Program-made: the position numbers and the translations under genes
The notes under the pieces: model-generated
The model's database searches: none
The model's input: only the letters and a program-made list of their open reading frames with translations
Told to the model about the DNA's origin: nothing
Source of the DNA: CAWGHZ01 sp963822575
GTDB taxonomy: Bacteria; Pseudomonadota; Alphaproteobacteria; MPNO01; DASWLB01
Length of the DNA stretch: 64,000 nucleotides
Assembly: GCA_963822575.1 (NCBI GenBank)
Contig: CAWGHZ010000002.1
Coordinates: 248,001-312,000 of the forward strand
Reading direction: 5' to 3'
Shown: piece by piece, positions 42,330 to 51,195 of the stretch
How positions within the stretch are numbered: the first letter of the stretch is position 1
How the letters are laid out: each line of letters begins with the position of its first letter

Positions 42330-43475
42330 GTGGCCATTCCCCTGATCCAGCAGTTGCGCGTCGGCGCCTACGTCATGGGCAAGAGGCTCAAGGGCGAGAC
42401 GCGCTATCCGCTCGTGCTCATGCTCGAGCCGTTGTTCCGCTGCAATCTCGCCTGCGCCGGATGCGGCAAGATCGACTACCCTGACCCCATCCTCAACAAG
42501 CGGCTGAGTGCGGCAGATTGTCTCGCCGCGGTCGAGGAGTGCGGCGCGCCGATCGTCTCCATCGCCGGCGGCGAGCCATTGCTGCACAAGGAGATCGGCC
42601 AGATGGTCGGCGCCATGGTGGCGCGGCGGAAGTTCGTCTATCTGTGCACGAACGCGCTGCTCCTCGAGAAGCGGCTCGATCTGTTCAAGCCGAGCCCGTA
42701 CCTGACCTTCTCGATCCACCTCGACGGCGACCGTGAGACGCACGACAAGTCGGTGTGCCAGGACGGCGTGTTCGACAAAGCGGTCGAGGCGATTCGCATG
42801 GCCCGAGCGAGGGGCTTCCGGGTCAACGTCAACTGCACCCTGTTCGACGGCGTTGCGCCCGAGCGGGCAGCAGCCTTCTTCGACGAGGCGCAGGCGCTCG
42901 GCATCGACGGCATCACCGTCTCGCCAGGCTATGCCTACGAGCGCGCGCCCGACCAGGCGCACTTCCTCAACAGGAAGAAGACCAAGACGCTGTTCCGCCA
43001 GATCTTCGCGCTAGGCAAGGGCAAGAAGTGGCCGTTCAGCCATTCCAGCCTCTATCTCGATTTCCTGGCCGGCAACCAGGAATACCACTGCGCGCCCTGG
43101 GGCAACCCGACGCGCAACGTGTTCGGCTGGCAGCGGCCCTGCTACCTCCTGGGCGAGGGGTATGTCTCCACCTTCCGCGAACTGATGGAAGGCACCGACT
43201 GGGACAAGTACGGCACCGGCAATTACGAGAAGTGCGCCGATTGCATGGCCCATTGCGGCTACGAGGCGACGGCGGTGGCCGACGCGGTGAAGAAGCCGTG
43301 GAAGGCGCTCGCGGTCGCGCTGCGCGGCCCGCGCACCACGGGCGAGATGGCGCCCGAGATCGCATTGGAGAACGCGCGGCCGGCGGATTACGTGTTCGCC
43401 AAGATCGTCGAGAACGAGATCGAGCGGCTACGCCAGCCCGGCCCCTCCGGCGATACGGAACGCCACGTCGCGTAG
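42330..43475 (+). CDS. hpnH: Adenosyl hopane synthase HpnH (radical SAM)
   Basis: A 381-residue protein starting GTG 42330 (MAIPLIQQLRVGAYVMGKR). The radical SAM cluster motif is CNLACAGCGK (C-x3-C-x2-C, about residue 41), followed by SIAGGEPLLH. HpnH adds the 5'-deoxyadenosyl group to diploptene, the first step to extended (C35) hopanoids. The 184 bases upstream hold no gene; no clear promoter stands out. Its last 48 bases overlap the end of hpnG on the other strand. Confidence 0.93.
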   Translation: MAIPLIQQLRVGAYVMGKRLKGETRYPLVLMLEPLFRCNLACAGCGKIDYPDPILNKRLSAADCLAAVEECGAPIVSIAGGEPLLHKEIGQMVGAMVARRKFVYLCTNALLLEKRLDLFKPSPYLTFSIHLDGDRETHDKSVCQDGVFDKAVEAIRMARARGFRVNVNCTLFDGVAPERAAAFFDEAQALGIDGITVSPGYAYERAPDQAHFLNRKKTKTLFRQIFALGKGKKWPFSHSSLYLDFLAGNQEYHCAPWGNPTRNVFGWQRPCYLLGEGYVSTFRELMEGTDWDKYGTGNYEKCADCMAHCGYEATAVADAVKKPWKALAVALRGPRTTGEMAPEIALENARPADYVFAKIVENEIERLRQPGPSGDTERHVA

Positions 43476-44096
43476 CGCGCGCTGCGCCCGGTGGTAGTCG
43501 CCGGCAAGCCGGACCAACCCCGGAAGGTCTTTCGGCCGCGTCGCCACGGCGCGCATGACCGCGCCTGAATCGGTCGTGCCGTCCGGCCGAAGCCCGGCGA
43601 GCGCCGCGGGCGGGATCGCCCGCCCCGCCGGGTCGGCCACCACGCGCAGCGCCAGGAAGGGCACGCCGGCCTCGCCAGCGACCCGGGCCACCGCGCCGCT
43701 TTCCATGTCCGCCGCCACCGCCCCGGTCGCCTGAAACAAGCGGCGCTTGTCGGCGACCGAGGCGACCGGCGCCCCTGTCTCCGCGAGCGCAGCCACCTTG
43801 GCGCTGCCGAACCGCGCCGCCACCCGGGCGCGCCAGGCGGCGTCGGTTTCGCGTCGCGACCCATCCGCCGTGACCACCGCCTCGGCCACGATCAGCGCCC
43901 CCGGCGACAGCGCAGGGTCCAACCCGACGGCGAGCCCGAAGCTCAAGAGCGACGTTGCCCCGTCAGCCAGGGCGCGCTCCGCCGCCCGCCGTGCGCCCTC
44001 GGTCCCCGGCCCCTCGCAATAGACCGCGACGCCGTCGTCGGCCGGCAGCAGGGCCGCCTCGTCGCGCATGCCGGTGATGATGCCGATCCGGGTCAT
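43428..44096 (-). CDS. hpnG: Hopanoid-associated nucleosidase/phosphorylase HpnG
   Basis: A 222-residue protein of the nucleoside phosphorylase-like fold: MTRIGIITGMRDEAALLP at the start, LLSFGLAVGLDPALSPGALI, and the VAADMESGAVARVAGEAG motif with the catalytic-type glutamate. HpnG removes adenine from adenosylhopane to give ribosylhopane. It faces hpnH, with 48 bases of tail-to-tail overlap, whereas in many genomes hpnG and hpnH run the same way; HpnG and HpnH act in consecutive steps. Confidence 0.9.
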   Translation of the reverse strand: MTRIGIITGMRDEAALLPADDGVAVYCEGPGTEGARRAAERALADGATSLLSFGLAVGLDPALSPGALIVAEAVVTADGSRRETDAAWRARVAARFGSAKVAALAETGAPVASVADKRRLFQATGAVAADMESGAVARVAGEAGVPFLALRVVADPAGRAIPPAALAGLRPDGTTDSGAVMRAVATRPKDLPGLVRLAGDYHRAQRALRDVAFRIAGGAGLA

Positions 44097-44193
44097 TGGC
44101 GACCGACGCCGTCGACAGGGGCAGGCGAGTGGGCTGGGAGGTCCAGCCGCGCGGGCTGGCGCGTGTGGTGGAGGGTCGCGAATCCGGAGGGGC

Positions 44194-46174
44194 TCAAATC
44201 CCTAACGTCACGCGGGTGCGGCCGGTTTCGCGCAAATTGCGGTAGCGCGCCAGCGCCCATAGCGGGAAGTAGGCGGCGTAGCCGTGGTACTTGAGGTAGA
44301 AGACGCGCGGGAAGCCGACGGCGTTGTACATCTCCTCGGACCATGATCCGTTGGCGCCGCGCTTGGCCTCGAGATAGGCGACGCCGCGGGCGACCGCGTC
44401 GGACTCCACGTCGCCCGCCGCCATCAAGGCAAGCAGCGCCCAGGCGGTCTGCGACGGCGTCGACTCCTTGGCTTCGTAGCGCCGCTCCTCCCAGTAGGTG
44501 CCGCAATCCTCGCCCCAGCCGCCATCCTCGCGCTGACGGTCCTTGAGCCAGGCGACCGCCTTCTGCACGCGCGGCGAATCGTGCGGCTCTCCGGTCGCGT
44601 TCAGCGCCGAGAGCACCGACCAGGTGCCGTAGATGTAGTTGGTGCCCCACCGCCCGTACCACGAGCCGTCGCGCTCCTGCTCGGCATGGAGGAACGCGAG
44701 GCCCCGCGCCACGGCGGGGTGGTCGGGCCCGTAGCCGCATTCGGCCAGCATGCCGACGCAGCGCGCCGTCACGTCCGAGGTCGGCGGGTCCAGCAGCGCA
44801 CCGTGATCGGCGAACGGGATGTGGTTGAGGCCGTAATGGGTGTTGTCGGCGTCGAACGCGCCCCACCCGCCGTTCTTCGACTGCATGCCGAGGATCCACT
44901 CGATACCGCGGCGGATCGCCGCCGCTGCCTCGGGCACGTCCGCGCGGGCGAGCGCCATCAGCACGGCGGCCGAATCGTCGGCATCGGGGTAGTAGTCGTT
45001 ACGGTACTGGAAGGGCCAGCCGCCCGGCGCCACGTCGGGCCGCTCGACCGCCCATTCGCCCTTCACGTCGGTGACCTGCCGTCCGATCAGCCAGCGCGCG
45101 GCCTCGTCGACGACGGGGCCGGTCTCTCCTGTCTCGATCAACGCGAGCAAGGCCAGCGCCGTGTCCCACACCGGCGACAGGCAGGGCTGGCACATCGCCT
45201 CTCCATTATTGACGAGCAGTAGCTTGCGGATCGAGCGCCGCACGGTAGCGAATTCGGCATCGTTACGCGAGGTGCCCAGCGCGTCGAGCAGCATGGCAAG
45301 GTTCGCCATCGCCGGGAAGATACCGCCCAGCCCGTCCTCACCGTTCAGCCGCTCGCGGCAGAAGCCGAGAGCCTTGTCGATGGCACGCTGGCGCGCGGCG
45401 AGTGGCAGATGCGGCTCGATGCGGCGCAGCACCCGGTCGAGCTGGATCAGCGTAGTGCCCCAGGACGAGCCGGTAGGGTTCTTCAGCCAGTCGCGCTTTT
45501 TGAACGGGTCGTCGACGAACAGCTCGCGGATCGAGACGCCGCGCGGGTTGCGGGCGCAGGGCTTGAGCGCGGCGAGAGCGACCAGCGGCACCATCACGGT
45601 GCGCGACCAGTACGAGACCTTGGTGATGTGGAACGGGAACCAGCGCGGCAGATGCATCAGCTCGACCGGCATGGTCGGTACCGCGCGCCATGGCACCTGG
45701 CCGTAAAGCGCCAAGGTAAAGCGGGTGAAGACGTTGGCTTGCTCCGCACCGCCGCGGGCGAGCAACGCCTCGCGCGCCCGGAGCATATGCGGTGCGTTCG
45801 GATCGTCGCCCACCAGCTTCAGCGCCAAATAGGCTTTCACCGTCGCGCTGATGTCCATCTCGCCGGCGTGAAACAGCGGCCAGCCCCCGTCCGCGCCCTG
45901 GGTGCGGCGAAGATAATTGGCGAGGCGGCGCTCGATGTCTGCGTCGATCTCGTCGAGATAGTGCTCGAGCAGGATGTATTCGGCCGGGATCGTCGCGTCG
46001 GCCTCCAGCGGGAAGACCCAGTGCCCGTCCTCGGCCTGATTCGCGACCAGCGCGTCGCGCGCCGCGGCGATGATGCCGCCGAGTCGGGCGGTGCCGCCCG
46101 AACTCCAGCGCAGCCGTCACCGCGCCCGGCGTCGCATCACGGTCCAACCGCGCTTCGTTCCAGCCGTTCGTCAC
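44194..46174 (-). pseudogene. shc: Squalene-hopene cyclase (frameshifted near the N-terminus)
   Basis: From GTG 46174 the protein runs MTNGWNEARLDRDATPGAVT AALE, then must change frame to continue LGGIIAAARDALVANQAEDG HWVF and the entire cyclase. One surplus base within about 46085-46103 repairs it; the span is 1981 bases (3n+1), giving about 659 residues, normal for SHC. The catalytic D-x-D-D motif is in YYPDADDSAAVL (about residue 398), and QW motifs include QSKNGGWGAFD, QREDGGWGED and QERDGSWYGRWG. No alternative start restores the lost first 100 residues. The enzyme cyclises squalene to hopene at the inner membrane. Confidence 0.92.
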
Positions 46175-46384
46175 GCCGCAACCCCCACTCGCGCGCGATT
46201 CAACCCGCTCCGGCGGGCCCGTTCGGGGAGCGCCCTCGACATTGGTAGGACCAACGTCCCCTGTGCCGTTTCGTTCCCGCCGCCGCCGTCTCCCGCGGCG
46301 CTCCGGATACCGCCGAGGGTTGCAATATGGAGGACCGTCCTGGGCCGGTCCACCCCATGGACTTGCAAAGCTGAGTTGGCGTTT

Positions 46385-47266
46385 CTACAGGAGGCCGTAG
46401 CGAAAAGCGATCCACAGCTTTTCGGGCCGCGACAGCGCGACCCTCTGCCGCGGATCGCGCCATTCGCCGCGACGCATCCGCACGAGCAGGCGGTGATAGA
46501 CCTGCATCATCATGACCGCAGGTCGCAAGGGACCTGTAGAACGCCCCGCAAGGCACTGTTTCGCCTCGATAAATCTTGCTTCAGCATAGGCCGCCAACGC
46601 GGCGCAGGCCCGGGGTAGGGCCGGGTGTGCCAGCACGGCTTCCGGAGCGCTGCTGTCGATTCCGGCGTCCGTCAGCATCTCGCGCGGCAAATAGAGCCGC
46701 TCCAGCGCCGCGTCCTCCCCCAGATCGCGCAAGATATTCGTGGTCTGCAGAGCGCGGCCGAGCGCCAGGGCGAAGTCGCGGTCGCCCGGCTGATTCGCGC
46801 CAAACACCCAAATCGACAGGAGCCCAACCGCGCCCGCCACCCGGTCGCAATAGGCCTCGAGCGTGGCGAGCGAGGGCGCGCGCATCTGACCCTCCACGTC
46901 CATCTCCATCCCCTCGATGATGGCGAGGAGGTCCTCGCGGGCGAGGCCGTAGGCGGCGACCGCCGGGGCCAGCGCGCGGGCGGTGGGGTGTGCGGGCACG
47001 CCATCGTAGAGCTGCCGGATCTCCTCGCGCCATTCGCCGAGGCGAACCTTCTTGTCGGCGAGGGGGGCGGACTCGTCGGCCACGTCGTCGACCTCGCGGC
47101 AATAGGCGTAGATGGCGTACATCGCCTCGCGCCGCGGCTTGGCGAGAAGCCGCATTGCCGCCAGGAACGACGAGCCGGACGCACGCGTGACGCTCCTGAC
47201 ATGGGCCAGGGCTTCGGGATCGGCAGGGGCGGGCGGCGGGACGGCGCCGGCGGGCTCGGAGACCAC
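46385..47266 (-). CDS. hpnD: Presqualene diphosphate synthase HpnD
   Basis: A 293-residue squalene/phytoene-synthase-type protein starting GTG 47266. First D-rich motif YAYCREVDDVADES (about residue 57), second NILRDLGEDAALERLYLP (about residue 178). The ASGSSFLAAMRLL opening separates HpnD from HpnC. In the usual locus hpnE (FAD-dependent hydroxysqualene reductase) would stand between hpnD and shc; here only 210 bases lie between, with a 65-codon frame of no recognised family. Confidence 0.9.
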   Translation of the reverse strand: MVSEPAGAVPPPAPADPEALAHVRSVTRASGSSFLAAMRLLAKPRREAMYAIYAYCREVDDVADESAPLADKKVRLGEWREEIRQLYDGVPAHPTARALAPAVAAYGLAREDLLAIIEGMEMDVEGQMRAPSLATLEAYCDRVAGAVGLLSIWVFGANQPGDRDFALALGRALQTTNILRDLGEDAALERLYLPREMLTDAGIDSSAPEAVLAHPALPRACAALAAYAEARFIEAKQCLAGRSTGPLRPAVMMMQVYHRLLVRMRRGEWRDPRQRVALSRPEKLWIAFRYGLL

Positions 47267-47428
47267 GGTTTCGTATCGTTCGGCGGCGGGCGCCGCGGAA
47301 GCAGCGCGCTCCGCTCGGTGGGAACCAGTCCCTCGCTAGCACACTTCGCCGGTGCGCGAAAGGGACCAAGCCGGATTGAAAACCGCCTTCGTTCGTGCCT
47401 TCATCGGCTGCGAGAGACGGAGGGAAGC

Positions 47429-48640
47429 ATGGCCACATCGCCGGCGAAGCGCGCGCTCAAGCTCGACCAGAGGCTTATCGACATCGTCGAGGCGGACTAC
47501 CCGCGCTTTTCCGCCAACGAGATGACGCGCCGCCGCCTCGCGATGGCCGCAGCGATGGGCGAGGCAGGGGTCGACCACCTGCTGGCCTACGGCTCAGGCT
47601 TCCGCGGCGGGCCGGTGACCTGGCTCTCGCAGTGGCTCTCCACGACCGAGGCGCAGCTCGTCCACACGCCGCACGAGAAGGACGCGCTCTACGTCCAGTA
47701 CTACAACCACCTGCCGCTGGCGACGAAGCTCGCCGCCGAGGCCGAGGTCGGCTGGGGCGGCGCGTCCACCATCCGCACCGCCATCGCCGAGCTGGAGCGG
47801 CGCGGCGCGAAGCCGGGGCGCGTCGGGCTCGCCGGCGCCATGCCATTCGCGGCCTACCGCCAGCTTGCCGACGCGTTCGGCGAGATCAAGGACATGAACC
47901 GCGCCTATTTCCGCCTGCGCCTGATCAAGTCGGCGGAGGAGCTGGACTGGCACCGGATCGGCGCGCGGCTCTCCGACCTCTCGATCGACGCGTTGGTCAA
48001 GGGCATCAAGCCCGGCCTCACCGAGCGCGATCTGGGCCAGATCACCGAGTCCGCCTACCAGAAGTGGGGCGGTGTGAACGTCATCCATTTCTTCGCGGTC
48101 AACCCGATGGCGGCGCCGGAATACGGCGTGCCGCGGCAATACCCATCCACGCGCAAGGTGCAGGCGGGCGACGCCATCTCGACCGAAATCACGGCGAGCT
48201 TCTGGGATTACGGCGGCCAGGTGCTGCGCACCTTCTCGGTCGGCGAGCCGCTGAACCCGCTGTTCCGCGACCTGCACGCGGCGGCGGATGCGGCGTTCGA
48301 TTCGATCCTCAAGGTGCTCAAGCCCGGCGCGCATGCCGAGGAGATCGTCAAGGCGGCCCAACCGATCGAGGACGCCGGGTTCACCACCTTTGACGACCTG
48401 GTGCACGGCTCGGGCGGCGGGTACCTGCCGCCGATCGTCGGCTCCCCCAGCCGGCAGAACGAGCCGATCCCCGACATCCGGCTCCAGGCCGGCATGATGA
48501 TGGTCGTCCAGCCAAACGTCATCACCAAGGATGCACGCGCCGGCATCCAGATGGGCGAGTGCGTGCTGATCACAGACGACGGTGCGGTCTCGATCCACAC
48601 GGCGCCGCGAGGTCCGTTCGTGGTCGGAGGCGGCCGGTGA
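47429..48640 (+). CDS. M24 family (Xaa-Pro) metallopeptidase
   Basis: A 403-residue protein starting ATG 47429 after GGAGGGAAGC. Residues 1-160 resemble the creatinase N-terminal domain (RRRLAMAAAMGEAGVDHLL and VTWLSQWLS), and the rest is the pita-bread M24 domain (KPGLTERDLGQITESAYQKWG, STEITASFWDYGGQVLRTF, LVHGSGGGYLPPIVG). Several of the expected metal-binding Asp/Glu/His residues are not obvious in the usual context (for example the D-x-G-x-x-x-x-G-Y-x-x-D pattern is altered), so it may be an inactive or altered-specificity member. Confidence 0.85.
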   Translation: MATSPAKRALKLDQRLIDIVEADYPRFSANEMTRRRLAMAAAMGEAGVDHLLAYGSGFRGGPVTWLSQWLSTTEAQLVHTPHEKDALYVQYYNHLPLATKLAAEAEVGWGGASTIRTAIAELERRGAKPGRVGLAGAMPFAAYRQLADAFGEIKDMNRAYFRLRLIKSAEELDWHRIGARLSDLSIDALVKGIKPGLTERDLGQITESAYQKWGGVNVIHFFAVNPMAAPEYGVPRQYPSTRKVQAGDAISTEITASFWDYGGQVLRTFSVGEPLNPLFRDLHAAADAAFDSILKVLKPGAHAEEIVKAAQPIEDAGFTTFDDLVHGSGGGYLPPIVGSPSRQNEPIPDIRLQAGMMMVVQPNVITKDARAGIQMGECVLITDDGAVSIHTAPRGPFVVGGGR

Positions 48641-48647
48641 CGCGCGC

Positions 48648-49406
48648 GTGACCCTCGGCCCGGTCTCGCTCGAGTCGATCGCGATCATCTTCTTCGCCAT
48701 CCTGGCGGGCGGGCTCGCCAAGGGGGTGACGGGATTCGGCCTGCCGCTCATCGCCGTGCCGGTGCTGGCGAGCTTCCTCGGCGTCGAGCGCGCGGTCGTG
48801 ATCATGGTGATCCCCGGATTCGTGTCGAACGTCGCGCTGATGTGGGAACATCGCCGCAAGGCGGGCGAGGCGCGGGGAGTCGTGCCGTTCCTCGCCGCCG
48901 GCGTGGTGGGGGCGGTCGGCGGCACCTGGGTACTCAAGGCGCTCAGCGCGCGGCTGCTCGCGCTCGTCCTCGCCGGCTGGATCGGGCTCTATCTCGTCAC
49001 CCGGCTGATCCATCCGGACTTCCGAGTGGGCGGCAGTGTCGCGCGCCCGCTCGCGCCGGTCATCGGCTTCCTCGCCGGCTGCTCGCAAGGGGCGACCGGC
49101 GCCTCGGGCCAGGTCGTCGGCACTTGGTTCCACGCACTCCGGCTCGAGCCCTCGACCTACGTGTTCTCGGTCTGCGCGATCTTCGCCACCTTCTCGGTCA
49201 CCCAGATGGTCTCGATGGCGAGCTTCGGGCTTTTCAGCCAGGAGCGGGTGCTGGAGAGCGTGATCGCGGTCGTGCCGACGATGATCGGCGTCCCGCTCGG
49301 CGTCCGGCTCGGGCGGGTCATCGCGCGCGAGACGTTCGACAAGATAATCCTGGGCGTGCTGCTAATCCTCGAAGCCCGGCTGATCTGGCAGGGCGTCGTA
49401 GGGTAG
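48648..49406 (+). CDS. TauE/SafE family sulfite exporter-like permease
   Basis: A 252-residue, eight-segment membrane protein. GTG 48648 is the start; the frame extends upstream but the added stretch is hydrophilic. Features: FFAILAGGLAKGVTGFGLPL (the first TauE motif), ARPLAPVIGFLAGCSQGATG (second repeat), and IGVPLGVRLGRVI. The family moves sulfite/sulfonates or related anions. It begins eight bases after the M24 peptidase stop, suggesting co-transcription. Confidence 0.88.
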   Translation: MTLGPVSLESIAIIFFAILAGGLAKGVTGFGLPLIAVPVLASFLGVERAVVIMVIPGFVSNVALMWEHRRKAGEARGVVPFLAAGVVGAVGGTWVLKALSARLLALVLAGWIGLYLVTRLIHPDFRVGGSVARPLAPVIGFLAGCSQGATGASGQVVGTWFHALRLEPSTYVFSVCAIFATFSVTQMVSMASFGLFSQERVLESVIAVVPTMIGVPLGVRLGRVIARETFDKIILGVLLILEARLIWQGVVG

Positions 49407-49407
49407 C

Positions 49408-49686
49408 TCACACGTCCCGTTTCACGAAGGCGTGGATCTCCTCCGTGCGCCAGACGCCGGCCTTGTGCAGCGGGTCGTTGCGGTTGAAGGCCTGGGCGCG
49501 CTCGATCGAGTCCGCGTCGACCACGAACAGCGAGCCGACGGTAGTGTTGCCGTCGGGCGTGCGCAGCGGCCCGCACAGCACGATGTCGATCGGCTTGGAG
49601 GCCAGGTACTCGCCGTGCGCCTTGAGGTTGGCCGCGCGCAGATCGGCCGCGCCGGTCTTGTCGATGCAGTAGATGGCGAAGAGCAT
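49408..49686 (-). CDS. YciI family protein
   Basis: A 92-residue ferredoxin-like-fold protein starting ATG 49686 behind GGAGGTGCCCC. The YciI pattern is clear: MLFAIYCIDKTGAADLRAAN, HGEYLASKPIDIVLCGP, and DADSIERAQAFNRNDPLHKA, with the conserved H-x-x-Y/F and D-P-F/L-x-x-A motifs. The family has hydrolase or lyase-like members; the exact reaction is unknown. It stands between the exporter gene (convergent, one base apart) and the second Liv operon. Confidence 0.88.
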   Translation of the reverse strand: MLFAIYCIDKTGAADLRAANLKAHGEYLASKPIDIVLCGPLRTPDGNTTVGSLFVVDADSIERAQAFNRNDPLHKAGVWRTEEIHAFVKRDV

Positions 49687-49721
49687 GGGGCACCTCCGGG
49701 GAGTGAACGCCGGCCGGCGCG

Positions 49722-50450
49722 TCACGCTCCCGCGCCGGCAGCCACGCCGATCAGGGAGTCGAGCAGCGCCGGGTCGGCCTGGAGCGCGTCGCTCGGCCCG
49801 TCATGGACGATGCGACCGCGGTCCATCACGAGCGTGCGCGGCGAGAAGTCGAGCGCGATGCGCGTGTGTTGCTCGACGAGCACGATGGCGAAGCCCTCGT
49901 CGGCGCGCAGCTTGCGCATCGCGCGCACCAGATCCTCGACAATGACGGGCGCGAGTCCCTCGGTCGGCTCGTCCATCAGCAGCACGGTCGGATTGCCCAC
50001 CAGCGCGCGGGCGATGGCCAGCATTTGCTGCTCGCCGCCTGAAAGCTGGCTTCCCATGTTGGTCTGGCGCTCGGCGAGGGCGGGGAACAGCTCGAATGCG
50101 GCGGCAAGGGTCCAGCGGCCCGGCCGCTCGGCGATCTCGATGTTCTCGCGCACGGTGAGCGACGGGAAGATCTCGCGCTCCTGCGGAACGTACCCCAGCC
50201 CCGCCGCGGCGCGCCGGTAGATCGGCAGCGCCGAAATGTCGGTGCCGGCGACCGATATGCGGCCGGCGTGGCGGCGAGTGTGGCCCATGATGGTGGCGAG
50301 GAGGGTCGTCTTGCCCACGCCGTTGCGCCCGATCACGCTGACGCTCTCGCCGGGCCGGAGGGCGAACGAGATGTTCTCGATCACCACCGTCTCGCCGTAG
50401 CCGGCCGAGACACCTTCGAGGGCGAGGGCGGCGGCGGCGGCGTCAGCCAT
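49722..50450 (-). CDS. HAAT ABC transporter ATPase, LivF-like (cluster 2)
   Basis: A 242-residue ATPase starting ATG 50450, which overlaps the livG-like stop (ATGGCTGA). Walker A GRNGVGKTT, LivF-type GLGYVPQEREIFPSLTVREN, signature LSGGEQQMLAIARALV, and Walker B VLLMDEPTEGLAP. It is the last gene of the second Liv operon, read leftwards. Confidence 0.92.
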   Translation of the reverse strand: MADAAAAALALEGVSAGYGETVVIENISFALRPGESVSVIGRNGVGKTTLLATIMGHTRRHAGRISVAGTDISALPIYRRAAAGLGYVPQEREIFPSLTVRENIEIAERPGRWTLAAAFELFPALAERQTNMGSQLSGGEQQMLAIARALVGNPTVLLMDEPTEGLAPVIVEDLVRAMRKLRADEGFAIVLVEQHTRIALDFSPRTLVMDRGRIVHDGPSDALQADPALLDSLIGVAAGAGA

Positions 50451-51195
50451 GGGTGCCCTCGCCGAGATAGACGGCGCGCACGCGCGCATCGGCGGCGATG
50501 TCCGCGGGCGCTCCCTCGCACAGCACCGCCCCCGCGACCAGCACGGTGATGCGCCGTGCGAAGCGGAACACCACGTCCATGTCGTGCTCGATGATCAGGA
50601 TGGCGATGTCGTCGGGCAGGCTCTCGATCGTCTCGATCAGAACGTCCGACTCGCTCGAAGGCACGCCGGCCGCCGGCTCGTCCAGGAGCAGGACGCGCGG
50701 CGCGAGGCCGAGCGCGATGGCGATCTCCACCAGCCGCTGCCGTCCGTAGGGCAGGGCACGGACCTCGGTCCCCGCCGCATCGGCGAGGCGCAGCCTGTCG
50801 AGCAGCGCCGCGGCCTCGTCCACCACGTCGCGGCGCGCGGCCATCGGGCGCAGGAACTGGCGCCGGGCGCCGCGCCGCTCGCTCACCGACATGCAGACGT
50901 TCTCGAGCACGGTGAGGCCGCGGAAGAGCTGGTTGATCTGGAAGGTGCGGGCGAGGCCGCGCTTCACCCGCTCCGCCTGGCCGAGCCGCGTCACGTCGGC
51001 GCCGTCGAGCAGCACCCGCCCGCGCGACGGCTTCAGCGCGCCGGTGATCAGGTTGATGAAGGTGGTCTTGCCCGCGCCGTTCGGGCCGATCAGCGCGTGG
51101 CGCGCGCCGGGCTCCAGCACGAAGTCGATGTCGCGCGCCACCTCGAGCGCGCCGAAGGACTTGCAGAGCCCGACGGTCTCGAGCGCCGCGGTCAT
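50443..51195 (-). CDS. HAAT ABC transporter ATPase, LivG-like (cluster 2)
   Basis: A 250-residue ATPase: Walker A GPNGAGKTT (about residue 38), RTFQINQLFRGLTVLENVC typical of LivG, signature region LPYGRQRLVEIAIALG, Walker B VLLLDEPAAGVP and H-loop ILIIEHDMDVV. Its ATG overlaps the LivM-like stop (ATGA, 51192-51195). Confidence 0.92.
   Translation of the reverse strand: MTAALETVGLCKSFGALEVARDIDFVLEPGARHALIGPNGAGKTTFINLITGALKPSRGRVLLDGADVTRLGQAERVKRGLARTFQINQLFRGLTVLENVCMSVSERRGARRQFLRPMAARRDVVDEAAALLDRLRLADAAGTEVRALPYGRQRLVEIAIALGLAPRVLLLDEPAAGVPSSESDVLIETIESLPDDIAILIIEHDMDVVFRFARRITVLVAGAVLCEGAPADIAADARVRAVYLGEGTHG

Noticed and set aside
46171..46368. A 65-codon minus-strand frame ending in a GTGA overlap with shc
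   Set aside because: The overlap is suggestive, but there is no family match, no clear ribosome binding site, and the composition is Gly/Arg-rich. Kept only as a note on the missing hpnE.
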